This document shows, one piece after another, positions 52,751 to 59,814 of a stretch of 59,814 nucleotides of DNA. How positions within the stretch are numbered: the stretch's first letter is position 1; each line of letters opens with the position of its first letter. The notes beneath the pieces were generated by a model. That model did not search any database. It was not told the origin of the DNA and saw nothing but the letters and a program-made list of their open reading frames with translations. Position numbers and translations under genes: made by a program. The DNA comes from an uncultured Bacteroidota bacterium (GTDB lineage Bacteria > Bacteroidota > Bacteroidia > Flavobacteriales_D > Sanyastnellaceae). The DNA lies in assembly GCA_903932685.1 (NCBI GenBank), contig CAIZGX010000033.1, positions 1-59,814 on the forward strand, in the 5' to 3' direction.

Positions 52751-54274
52751 ATGAATCAACAGCAATACAACAGACTCTTTTACGTGCTTTCGGCCTTCGT
52801 GCTCGTTGAAAAAATGCTGGTGTATTTCTTCTTTTCTATTCAATACACAGACAGCGATCAAACGCTTTTGTGGCAAGTGGCTACGGACCTTTCGAACGGT
52901 GTTTTTCACGGACCGTGCTTTTACGGACAAAGTTACGGCCCTAACATAGAACCCTTGTTGGCCTTGCCTTTCATGAAAATTGGATTTCCCGTTTATGCGG
53001 CGCTTCCGCTTGCAACGTTAATCCTTTCTACCACGCCATTTTTTCTTTTAGCGTTTTATTTCAAACATAAACTTTCAGCGCAATCCGCCCTTATTCCACT
53101 TATCGTATGCCTCTTGCTTCCGTTGGAATACAGTCTACTTACTGCCATACCACGCGGATTCGTGGGCGGAATCTTTTCTGTAAGTCTCGGATTATTCTGT
53201 TGGAAATATTTCCGAACGAACCTCTCGTTGGTATTCGCTGGAATTTTTATTGGATGGGGTCTCTATGGAAATTTGAACAGCGCCTTGCTTCTTCCACTTA
53301 TTATTCCAAGCATTCATTGGAACAAGAAATTCATTTTACGTGCAGTGCTTTTCTTCGGACTTGGATTTATACTGGGACTACTTCCCTTCTACTTCAACTT
53401 TCACTATTACCGAGCGCATCCGGAATTGCTCATTCACGTAGCACCCAGCGTAAAACTCAGCTGGTCCAGTTTCCTTGAAACCATTTATCGATTCAACAAT
53501 TATTTCGATCAGGTTTCACCCCTGTTTTGGCGTTTCGGATTTGTTAGCGTGCTCTTACTTCCAGCTGCAATAATTTTATTGTGGAAGAGAAATAAACGCC
53601 TTGAAGCGTGGACGATTGCGTTCGTCTTATTGGCTATTCTCGGATCGCTCTTCATGGAAAAAACAAAGGAAAGCGGCTATTCACTTTTCTTTTCAGGTGG
53701 AAGATTTTTCCTCGCACTTCCGTTCGTGTTCATCTTCCTTTCATTGTACTTCTATGCCTTTCTGTCTTCGAAAAATAAATTGAAATTCAATCGCATTGCG
53801 TTGTTGCTCGTTGCTGCTTCCTTCGGAATAAAAGTTTTCTTCTTTTCACCCCTCCTCGAGAACGCCATTGACAAAGAGAAAGCCTGGTACGTGCATGTGG
53901 TGCGCATTGATGAATTGAAAAAGCAATGTCAGGAAATGAATGAATTCGGAAATCATCCAACGCTAGTTATTGCTGTAACCGGAGACACGCCTGAACAGCC
54001 TGTAACCTACGGTTGTCAGTGCCTTCAAGCCGACTTCCCTTCCACCTATATTCCACATTACGAAAGAAGAAGATGGCTTATTTCGGAATACAACAAGACG
54101 GTTTTCCCGACCATTCTTTTGCATGGAAAGGACACCACGCGTTGGGACAGAAGCAAGTTTCATCACTTGCATATTTTGAAGCACGACAAAGAAAAGGGTT
54201 GGATGCTGGTTCAGAATTCAGAAGCCACCGATGTCTTTCTTTTTGAAAGCGGGATATTAACTCCGAATAAATAA
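52751..54274 (+). CDS. Polytopic membrane protein, possible GT-C glycosyltransferase
   Basis: About 507 residues from the ATG at 52751; the open frame also extends to GTG 52718, but the extra residues are unlikely. There are about ten hydrophobic segments up to residue 380, and a soluble C-terminal part of about 125 residues. After the first segment, YTDSDQTLLWQVATDLSNG resembles the acidic loop of GT-C (PMT/ArnT-like) glycosyltransferases, and the DSD could be the metal/lipid-sugar site. No clear family motif beyond that. It lies 4 bases before dtd. Confidence 0.6.
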   Translation: MNQQQYNRLFYVLSAFVLVEKMLVYFFFSIQYTDSDQTLLWQVATDLSNGVFHGPCFYGQSYGPNIEPLLALPFMKIGFPVYAALPLATLILSTTPFFLLAFYFKHKLSAQSALIPLIVCLLLPLEYSLLTAIPRGFVGGIFSVSLGLFCWKYFRTNLSLVFAGIFIGWGLYGNLNSALLLPLIIPSIHWNKKFILRAVLFFGLGFILGLLPFYFNFHYYRAHPELLIHVAPSVKLSWSSFLETIYRFNNYFDQVSPLFWRFGFVSVLLLPAAIILLWKRNKRLEAWTIAFVLLAILGSLFMEKTKESGYSLFFSGGRFFLALPFVFIFLSLYFYAFLSSKNKLKFNRIALLLVAASFGIKVFFFSPLLENAIDKEKAWYVHVVRIDELKKQCQEMNEFGNHPTLVIAVTGDTPEQPVTYGCQCLQADFPSTYIPHYERRRWLISEYNKTVFPTILLHGKDTTRWDRSKFHHLHILKHDKEKGWMLVQNSEATDVFLFESGILTPNK

Positions 54275-54278
54275 ATTC

Positions 54279-54713
54279 ATGAAAATCGTTCTTCAACGCG
54301 TGTCGAGTGCCTCTGTAAAAGTTGATTCCAAAACTGTTGGAAGTATAGAACACGGGCTCTTGCTGCTCATTGGTTTTTCTTCGGCAGACACGGAGGAAAG
54401 TATTCTTCCAACGATAGAAAAAATTGTGAAGCTTCGCGTTTTTTCAGACGAAGAAGGAAAGATGAACAAGAGTGTTTTAGATGTAGATGGAAGTGCATTG
54501 CTCGTGAGTCAATTCACGCTGTACGCCGACACGAAGAAAGGCAACAGACCTAGCTTTATTGAAGCTGCCAGACCTGAACAAGCGATTCCGCTTTATGAAT
54601 TTTTCATTGCTGAAATGAAAAAGCGAATCGCGAAAGTTGAAACTGGAATCTTCGGTGCAGATATGAAAGTTGAATTGGTCAACGACGGACCGGTTACAAT
54701 TGTCTTCGACTAG
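54279..54713 (+). CDS. dtd: D-aminoacyl-tRNA deacylase Dtd
   Basis: A 144-residue enzyme of full length. Conserved marks: MKIVLQRVSSASVKVD, the SQFTLYAD motif with the catalytic Thr, GNRPSFIEAARPEQA, and the C-terminal VETGIFGADMKVELVNDGPV holding the Gly-Pro motif that selects D-amino acids. It removes D-amino acids and glycine from mischarged tRNAs. It overlaps the convergent DUF4924 gene by 4 bases. Confidence 0.95.
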   Translation: MKIVLQRVSSASVKVDSKTVGSIEHGLLLLIGFSSADTEESILPTIEKIVKLRVFSDEEGKMNKSVLDVDGSALLVSQFTLYADTKKGNRPSFIEAARPEQAIPLYEFFIAEMKKRIAKVETGIFGADMKVELVNDGPVTIVFD

Positions 54714-55258
54714 TTCAAATGCTGAACAGATTCTCCCTTCTTCATTTTGTTGTATTGAAGGGCCAACAGAATCATTACATCTGAAAAAGTCTTCATAGCA
54801 TCTTTGGTTTCTTCAGAGATCTCTTGCTTACGCAGACGAAGAACCATTAATCCGTATAACGCCGTTAAATAGGCTTCCACTTCACTCAATGCTTTTCCAT
54901 TTGCACGCTCGCGATAGGCATCTAGATTTTCCTTTGCGCGTTCGTTTGCTGCAATGTATTCATCGTCGCGAAGCAACGTGTTCAATGTTGTGTGAAGCAA
55001 ATTCAATTCAGAAATAACCTCTTGCACTTCTTCCACATTGCCCTTCTCTTCAGCGCTGCTGCGCTTCATGCTTTTCGCTAATCCTTCGAACCACGTTTTC
55101 TCTTCCTGAATTTTTTCTTCGGATGGAAGGAACGAACGCAGAAAACTGTCGAGCGATTCAACATCCATGTTCACCGCACGAAGTAAGTCTTGCATCTGCC
55201 ACATGTAAATAATATACTCGGCTATGTTCTCGGCGTATTTGCGTTCGGCTATGGTCAT
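54710..55258 (-). CDS. DUF4924 family protein
   Basis: A 182-residue, mostly helical, charged protein. The N-terminus RKYAENIAEYIIYMWQMQDL and later YLTALYGLMVLRLRKQEIS fit the Bacteroidota family DUF4924, of unknown function. No signal peptide or catalytic motif. Its start shares one base with the stop of the OmpH-like gene, which suggests coupled translation. Confidence 0.8.
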   Translation of the reverse strand: MTIAERKYAENIAEYIIYMWQMQDLLRAVNMDVESLDSFLRSFLPSEEKIQEEKTWFEGLAKSMKRSSAEEKGNVEEVQEVISELNLLHTTLNTLLRDDEYIAANERAKENLDAYRERANGKALSEVEAYLTALYGLMVLRLRKQEISEETKDAMKTFSDVMILLALQYNKMKKGESVQHLN

Positions 55259-55911
55259 TAGTTCCCTTGCTTTTCAGTTTCGTATTCGGCATTTAATCCC
55301 TTCACTATCTCAGTTGTTAAATCGTAAATCGGATTTGCAAATAAAATAAGTGGCGCAGTGCTTTGGTATGAGAAGATGTAATCCCAGCCGTTTGCTTTCG
55401 CATAATTAGCCGTGTATACTTCCAACTTCTTTCTTAGATTTTCTTGAAGGGCAGATTCGTTTTGCATAAGAATTTGCTCTTCTTGTTGCTGAATTTGCGC
55501 CAATTCATTTTCCAATTGACTCAACCTGTTTTGTACGGTTGCTTGCTCATCGGCAGGAAGATTTCCTTTTTGAGCGTATGCCACCAATTCATTCACTTCT
55601 TTTTGACGCTTAGCTGCTTCTGCTTTCACCTTTGCCTCTGCCGCTGTTGCGCTTTGCTCCAATTCTGCAGACTTTTCAGTAATGAATAAATACTGTGCGT
55701 TCAATGAATCTAAATTCACGTAAGCAATCTTCATTTGACCCGGGCTAATGGTATCTACCACCTTCGACTTCTCTGCCAACTCCATTGCGGTGTTCAACTT
55801 ACTCCAAATAACCAACAAAGCCACAAACGTTATGGCGAAGAGAATAACTAGAATTAAGTTAAAAGCGAACGGCTTTTTCACGGGTTGGTTTTCTGAAAGT
55901 TGATGCTCCAT
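55258..55911 (-). CDS. OmpH/Skp-like protein with a membrane anchor
   Basis: A 217-residue protein. After about 13 polar residues it has one uncleaved-looking membrane segment (about 16-38, FNLILVILFAITFVALLVIW), then an OmpH/Skp-like part: IAYVNLDSLNAQYLF, a long coiled coil (about 80-165) and a C-terminal beta region (WDYIFSYQSTAPLI). Skp/OmpH proteins are periplasmic chaperones for outer-membrane proteins and normally have a cleaved signal; here the anchor is likely retained. The start overlaps the upstream small gene by 34 bases. Confidence 0.75.
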   Translation of the reverse strand: MEHQLSENQPVKKPFAFNLILVILFAITFVALLVIWSKLNTAMELAEKSKVVDTISPGQMKIAYVNLDSLNAQYLFITEKSAELEQSATAAEAKVKAEAAKRQKEVNELVAYAQKGNLPADEQATVQNRLSQLENELAQIQQQEEQILMQNESALQENLRKKLEVYTANYAKANGWDYIFSYQSTAPLILFANPIYDLTTEIVKGLNAEYETEKQGN

Positions 55912-56123
55912 GCTTTATGTAAATTTTGAAATTGGTTTTCAATCTCGGTTAGAAATTCGTCATTCAATAATAGCCTTACCGCCTCAATGGTTTTCACCGC
56001 TTCTTGATCAATCTTTATGGCTTGCTTGTATGATGCTGCTTCGAACTCCACAATCCACTTGCCGTTCCACGAATGGACAACAATGCGCATACGTGAATGT
56101 GGAATGGTTTCAATGGCTCTCAT
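55878..56123 (-). CDS. Small conserved-looking protein (81 aa)
   Basis: An 81-residue protein with the start MRAIETIPHSRMRIVVHSWN, two strands (GKWIVEFEAASYKQAIKI) and a helical end. It has the look of a small Bacteroidota protein of unknown function. It overlaps the OmpH-like gene by 34 bases in another frame, so the two are probably co-translated, which argues that the ORF is real. No motif gives a role. Confidence 0.6.
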   Translation of the reverse strand: MRAIETIPHSRMRIVVHSWNGKWIVEFEAASYKQAIKIDQEAVKTIEAVRLLLNDEFLTEIENQFQNLHKAWSINFQKTNP

Positions 56124-56135
56124 AGTCCTGCGAAT

Positions 56136-57386
56136 TTAATTGTTTTCTTCAACTTTTTTAGCCAAGTTTTTCAAACGAAGCATAATGAAGAAAGCCATGA
56201 GGGTGAAGCACATGGCCACATAACCAACAACATGATAGTTTTCTAAAGGCGCATTGGCGTTGGCTTGCGTAATAATACTTCCAGCCAATGCTGCGCTAAT
56301 ACCAGATGCCGTGCTCTGTGCGGCAGAGTTCAAACTCATGAATCCTGCTCTATGCTTGGGATTCACCACACCGCTAACAATGGTGTTCGCCGGAATCATT
56401 CTTCCCGTTACCATCACAAAGAAAAATCCAGCAATGGTTAAGACAATCCACAAATCGGTTTCAGGCAGATTCGTGTTTATGAAAATAGGAATGAGCGAAA
56501 GCAAGGCGAAGAATCCAAACACCTTAAATCTTCCAATTTTATCTACTGCTCTTCCAATTAAAATACTGCTGATTACCGTGCAGAATCCTCCAACCAAATA
56601 GATGTACTTAACTTCGTGTTGTTCCAATTTCACATTGGAAATCATGTACGGAGTCAAGAACGAAATAATGGTGAACTGCCCAAGCACCAGAAGAACTGTA
56701 AATAGCAAAGCGTTTCGCTGCGCCACATTCGAGAAGGAGGCCTTGAACGTTTCCATGGGCTCGAACTTGTGCGTTCTTCGATCCAAGTGATCGCGCAAAG
56801 GTGGAAGGGTTTTCCAAGCCATGAACCAAAACGGCAGACTGAGTGCACTCACCATATAAAAAGGCACGTGCCAATTTCCATCAAAAAAATCGACCATGGT
56901 TAGCGCCATGGGAACTCCCAAAATAGAGGCTAACGAAAAAGCAAGCGTAATGGCCGCCATCGCTTTCCCTCTTCGTTCCATAGGTATAACGTCGGCCACA
57001 ATAGACATAACCAATCCGCCAAGTAATCCGCCAGTAATTCCAGTTAAAATGCGCGTTCCAACAAACAAGTAGTAATTCAATTCGTTGTTATCGGTAGTTG
57101 GAACAAGCGCGCTGCTTAGGGTTCCGAGCATGAATCCTAAGTAAGCAAGCAATAACGCTTTCTTTCTTGGAAGATTATCGAGATAGAACACCCCCAAGAA
57201 CGAAGTCAATCCTGCTGCCAATCCGTAAGAACTCACTAGCCAACCGAATCCTGTTGGACCCACACCCAAGTCGCGCTTCAAGATGTCGCCCATGGGCATC
57301 ATAATCATGAAGTCTACGATATTGGTAAACTGAATGGCTGCTAAAGCAATTAAGATCCAACGTTCTTTGCTTATTGAATTAGCCAT
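56136..57386 (-). CDS. Major facilitator superfamily transporter
   Basis: A 416-residue protein with 12 membrane segments. It shows the MFS loop 2-3 region (FYLDNLPRKKALLLAYLGFM) and the central loop (about 195-215). It resembles AraJ-like drug/sugar efflux permeases. The substrate cannot be named. The start overlaps the end of the GNAT-like gene by 8 bases, so the two form one unit on the minus strand. Confidence 0.85.
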   Translation of the reverse strand: MANSISKERWILIALAAIQFTNIVDFMIMMPMGDILKRDLGVGPTGFGWLVSSYGLAAGLTSFLGVFYLDNLPRKKALLLAYLGFMLGTLSSALVPTTDNNELNYYLFVGTRILTGITGGLLGGLVMSIVADVIPMERRGKAMAAITLAFSLASILGVPMALTMVDFFDGNWHVPFYMVSALSLPFWFMAWKTLPPLRDHLDRRTHKFEPMETFKASFSNVAQRNALLFTVLLVLGQFTIISFLTPYMISNVKLEQHEVKYIYLVGGFCTVISSILIGRAVDKIGRFKVFGFFALLSLIPIFINTNLPETDLWIVLTIAGFFFVMVTGRMIPANTIVSGVVNPKHRAGFMSLNSAAQSTASGISAALAGSIITQANANAPLENYHVVGYVAMCFTLMAFFIMLRLKNLAKKVEENN

Positions 57387-58641
57387 TGTATTGGGAATTC
57401 CATTCCCTCTGTTTAGTATCTAAAACATTTTGCCATTCTTGTTTGAACGGAAAACGTTGAGGCTCATTTCCTGGGTGAACTTTCGTAAAAAACAACTTCA
57501 ACAAAGCATTGCGAAGTCTTCCCGGATGACGCAGTGCTATGCGCATTTCCACCGGAACCGCGCCGAAGGTAGATTTTATTTCTCCAGCCGTTCTTCCAAA
57601 GGCAATCTCTTCGCATTGGGCCTCAATGGCCATTTTCACGAAGGAGAGCAACATGTTTGAATACAGCCCGTAAGTTGAATTAGCGTCGTAGTCTATTCCA
57701 ACTAAAAACGCTTCCAATTCTTTGTGATTGATTAAGGCAATCTGATATCCGATGATTTCGTTCGAAACATAAAAGGCTTGTATAACCATTTTATCTTGAA
57801 GCGAATTCTTCAATTCAATCAAGAATTCGGTCGTTAATGGCTCCATAGCGAACTCAGCGCGATCGTATACGTTTCTGTACAATGCCTGAACAACCGTTGA
57901 ATTCGTTGCCAAGTCTTCGGCGCTCCAGACGCGTGTTTCCAGGTCTTCGAATTTCTTCAATGCGGCTTTCGCCTTGGTTCTGAACTTCGTGTTCAGCGCG
58001 TTCAGATAATCATCAAAGGTTTTCCAATTACTATCAAAAGGCATCTTCAACAAATGATCCACCGCGAAAGTGTGAAACCCGCATTCCTTCAACTCGTTCA
58101 ACGCGTTGTAATCTTTCGGATAAAAGTCTTTCACCACTACCGCTTGCGTATCTCTGTTGCTCTTCCGCAAAAAATGAATAACGTCTGTAAGGGCATAACA
58201 TAAAGCCGTTGTGGCTTCTTCCACCTGAATTTCCTTCTGAAAAATGTATCCGTGCGGACCCGTGCAAAACGGACTTCCGCAGACTACTATGGGATATTGT
58301 CGCGACTGTCTGCCGAAGACGCGCGCCACAAATCCGGCTCCGCCTTCCACGTCTACGTGCGATTTCAATTCTCCTGAAACGAAGTAAGTGTATTGCAAAA
58401 CCGCAATACCAATGGGCATTTCATTCTTGAAAAACAAAATGTAAAACAGGTTTCCTTCCCAACCTTTCGAAAGAGCCGATAAATAATCTGAAGAGAGAAA
58501 AACGTTTTGCTCGTGATTCAGAGAATCCCATGTCTCTATTGGCACATCGGCAAACTTATCGGTTACGGTATAACTAAGCTCTGAAGAGCCCAGTGACCAT
58601 CGCACCTTCTTTCGTTCACCAAACACGCTGCAGTTTACCAT
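57379..58641 (-). CDS. GNAT/FemAB-like acyl- or peptidyl-transferase
   Basis: A 420-residue protein. The middle and C-terminal parts resemble two GNAT folds as in the FemAB/BioF2-like (Acetyltransf_6) group: LNTKFRTKAKAALKKFEDLE, then AFYVSNEIIGYQIALINHKE and LYSNMLLSFVKMAIEAQCEE. Such enzymes add amino acids or acyl groups, often in envelope synthesis. The specific reaction is unknown. Its gene overlaps the MFS gene by 8 bases; this may point to a product that is made and then exported, which is a guess. Confidence 0.7.
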   Translation of the reverse strand: MVNCSVFGERKKVRWSLGSSELSYTVTDKFADVPIETWDSLNHEQNVFLSSDYLSALSKGWEGNLFYILFFKNEMPIGIAVLQYTYFVSGELKSHVDVEGGAGFVARVFGRQSRQYPIVVCGSPFCTGPHGYIFQKEIQVEEATTALCYALTDVIHFLRKSNRDTQAVVVKDFYPKDYNALNELKECGFHTFAVDHLLKMPFDSNWKTFDDYLNALNTKFRTKAKAALKKFEDLETRVWSAEDLATNSTVVQALYRNVYDRAEFAMEPLTTEFLIELKNSLQDKMVIQAFYVSNEIIGYQIALINHKELEAFLVGIDYDANSTYGLYSNMLLSFVKMAIEAQCEEIAFGRTAGEIKSTFGAVPVEMRIALRHPGRLRNALLKLFFTKVHPGNEPQRFPFKQEWQNVLDTKQREWNSQYNG

Positions 58642-58654
58642 AATTCTCTAGAGA

Positions 58655-58689
58655 TTTGCAAAGGTAAAGACACTTCAAGGTTAACTTTG
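58655..58689 (+). promoter_or_regulatory. Promoter of the DCC protein gene
   Basis: TTTG at 58655-58658, 23 bases, then TAACTTTG at 58682-58689, both exact matches to the Bacteroidota consensus. The predicted start site is about 10 bases before the ATG at 58705. Confidence 0.5.
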
Positions 58690-58704
58690 TTTAATTCAGC
58701 AAGA

Positions 58705-59100
58705 ATGTTAAACCCCAAAAAGATACTTTTTTTCGACAGCGACTGCCTCTTCTGCAACCGCTGGGTGCAATGCATTCACAGCCATGCGCTTCACTCCGAC
58801 TTGTATTTTTCTGGATTGAAAGGAAACGAAGCTGAAAACCATCTTTCTGAAGAAGAACGCGCCTCACTTTCCGGAATTATTTTGGTTGTAAATGGAAAGA
58901 AATACCACAAAGGCCTTGCGCTCCGTCGGTTGTTTCACGAAGTGAAGGCACCCCTCTCGCTCTTGTTAATCCTGACCTTCGTCTGTCCGCTGTTTTTATT
59001 GAATGGAATTTATAATTTTATTGCGCGAAACAGACATCGCATAAGCGGAAAAACCACCTGTGATTTTGACCCTACCTTGCAATCGAAAATACTTCTTTAA
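58705..59100 (+). CDS. DCC-family thiol-disulfide oxidoreductase-like protein (DUF393)
   Basis: About 131 residues from the ATG at 58705; the TTG at 58687 lies within the promoter and is not the start. The DxxCxxC motif that names the family is intact (ILFFDSDCLFC, Asp11, Cys14, Cys17). A hydrophobic segment (about 85-105, SLLLILTFVCPLFLL) suggests membrane association. The redox role is inferred from the family. It ends 2 bases before the next ATG. Confidence 0.85.
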   Translation: MLNPKKILFFDSDCLFCNRWVQCIHSHALHSDLYFSGLKGNEAENHLSEEERASLSGIILVVNGKKYHKGLALRRLFHEVKAPLSLLLILTFVCPLFLLNGIYNFIARNRHRISGKTTCDFDPTLQSKILL

Positions 59101-59102
59101 TC

Positions 59103-59814
59103 ATGATTGAAAACCTACCTTTTTCGTTAGTTCTTGTCACCTGCATTCTCACATTGCTTGCTGGAATTATGATGACGTATGCGTTTGTTCGAGGACATTT
59201 CCGTGCACAGCAGAGAGCGCACATGTTCGCATTGGCTTTGTTGGGATGGACAATCTTTCAGTCAACGCTTGCGCTGAATCGTTGGTACATGGATAAAAAT
59301 ACGGGGACGGGTCACTTGCTTTTCCCCATTTTATTTTCCTCTGTGCTTATTCTCTTGTTGGCCTTCACCCCGCGAGGAGCAAGATTCTTGAGAGCGCTGC
59401 GTCCCTCATGGCTGTATAGTTTGCAATATCTTAGAATTCCTATCGCTTCTATGTTTTACATTTTGGCAACTTGGAAACAAACGCCGTGGGAAATGACTTT
59501 TTACGGAATGAATTTCGACATTGCATTTGGAGTGATTGCCTTGCTTTGCATGCCTATTTTCCCTAAGAAAAAAAGCAAGTATAAACTTGCTTTTAGTGTC
59601 TTCAATGTTGTTGGAATTGCCTCTATTGTGTGGCAATATATTTTGGTGTTAGGAAGCGTACCGAGTGATTCACAGTGGCTTGGACTAACGCAACCGAATT
59701 ACGCAGCGACTCACTTTCCTTACGGATGGATGGTCACTGTTATCTTCCCGCTCATATTGGCTTCCAATGTTGCGTTGTTGGTTCAGAATCTCACGCATCA
59801 CGAGAAACCCGTTA
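59103..59814 (+). CDS. Integral membrane protein, truncated by the window end
   Basis: An ATG at 59103 opens a frame that runs off the right edge (237 codons seen). It has about seven hydrophobic segments, the first at about 8-28 (LVLVTCILTLLAGIMMTYAF), and basic loops. No family is recognised. It lies 2 bases after the DCC protein gene and is probably co-transcribed. Confidence 0.75.
   Translation, partial: MIENLPFSLVLVTCILTLLAGIMMTYAFVRGHFRAQQRAHMFALALLGWTIFQSTLALNRWYMDKNTGTGHLLFPILFSSVLILLLAFTPRGARFLRALRPSWLYSLQYLRIPIASMFYILATWKQTPWEMTFYGMNFDIAFGVIALLCMPIFPKKKSKYKLAFSVFNVVGIASIVWQYILVLGSVPSDSQWLGLTQPNYAATHFPYGWMVTVIFPLILASNVALLVQNLTHHEKPV

Noticed and set aside
1-59814. tRNA, rRNA, prophage or insertion sequence
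   Set aside because: No cloverleaf, ribosomal RNA stretch, integrase, transposase or phage structural gene was recognised by reading; a tRNA scan would settle the first point.

Overview
The window looks like part of a Bacteroidota chromosome, most likely order Flavobacteriales. The evidence is three proteins with type IX secretion (T9SS) C-terminal sorting domains, a PorP/SprF-like outer-membrane protein, Bacteroidota families (DUF4846, DUF4924, SOUL, MuiA-like DUF4139) and promoter-like sites of the TTTG / TAnnTTTG type. The family cannot be fixed from the sequence. No rRNA, tRNA, CRISPR, insertion sequence, prophage or replication origin was seen. No stretch above 300 bases lacks a gene.

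Layout: 1-8.3 kb holds accessory genes: the tail of an NTF2-like gene, a tiny Cys-rich ORF, a Fic toxin with its antitoxin, a WG-repeat protein, an AraC regulator, a PDZ-hydrolase-Asp-box fusion, a transglutaminase-like protein and a TraB/GumN protein. 8.4-14 kb holds two large T9SS type B cargo proteins. 14.1-19 kb holds an active plus inactive M16 protease pair, ftsE and a glycosyltransferase. 19-26.2 kb holds a DEDDh exonuclease/GIY-YIG nuclease, an omega-amidase, a cytochrome c lipoprotein, a MuiA-like protein, a PorP/SprF-like protein and a methionine aminotransferase. 26.2-31.3 kb holds glycan-active enzymes (GH38-like, GH29) around a DUF4846 lipoprotein. 31.4-37.4 kb holds purL, a PASTA protein, a T9SS type A protein and an RluD-type pseudouridine synthase. 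37.4-41.7 kb is an export operon: an ABC protein with a degenerate ATPase domain, an HlyD adaptor and a TolC protein. 41.8-47.7 kb holds a SOUL protein, an unknown exported protein, an alpha/beta hydrolase and carB. 47.8-52.7 kb holds an AAA+/VWA pair and recG. 52.7-59.8 kb holds a membrane protein, dtd, DUF4924, an OmpH-like protein, an MFS transporter, a GNAT-like protein, a DCC protein and a truncated membrane protein.

The most unusual signal is non-coding. Four intergenic intervals (22382-22627, 28958-29002, 47683-47791, 50421-50594) are packed with tiny perfect or near-perfect hairpins, each with exactly three loop bases and stems of 3-9 bp, separated by a 3-5 base spacer that is constant within an array and differs between arrays (GGAAT/ATTGG, AGA, TCAT, TCAA/TTGA). 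By hand count, 31 of 38 loops read GNA (GAA, GTA or GCA) on one strand, and 25 of those are closed by a C-G pair. That is the signature of the very stable d(GCGAAGC)-type DNA mini-hairpin. Each array abuts a stop codon (two fill convergent gene junctions), and one version continues inside the coding region of the downstream lipoprotein. I know of no described repeat family with this architecture. Function (terminator, DNA structure, mobile repeat) is open.
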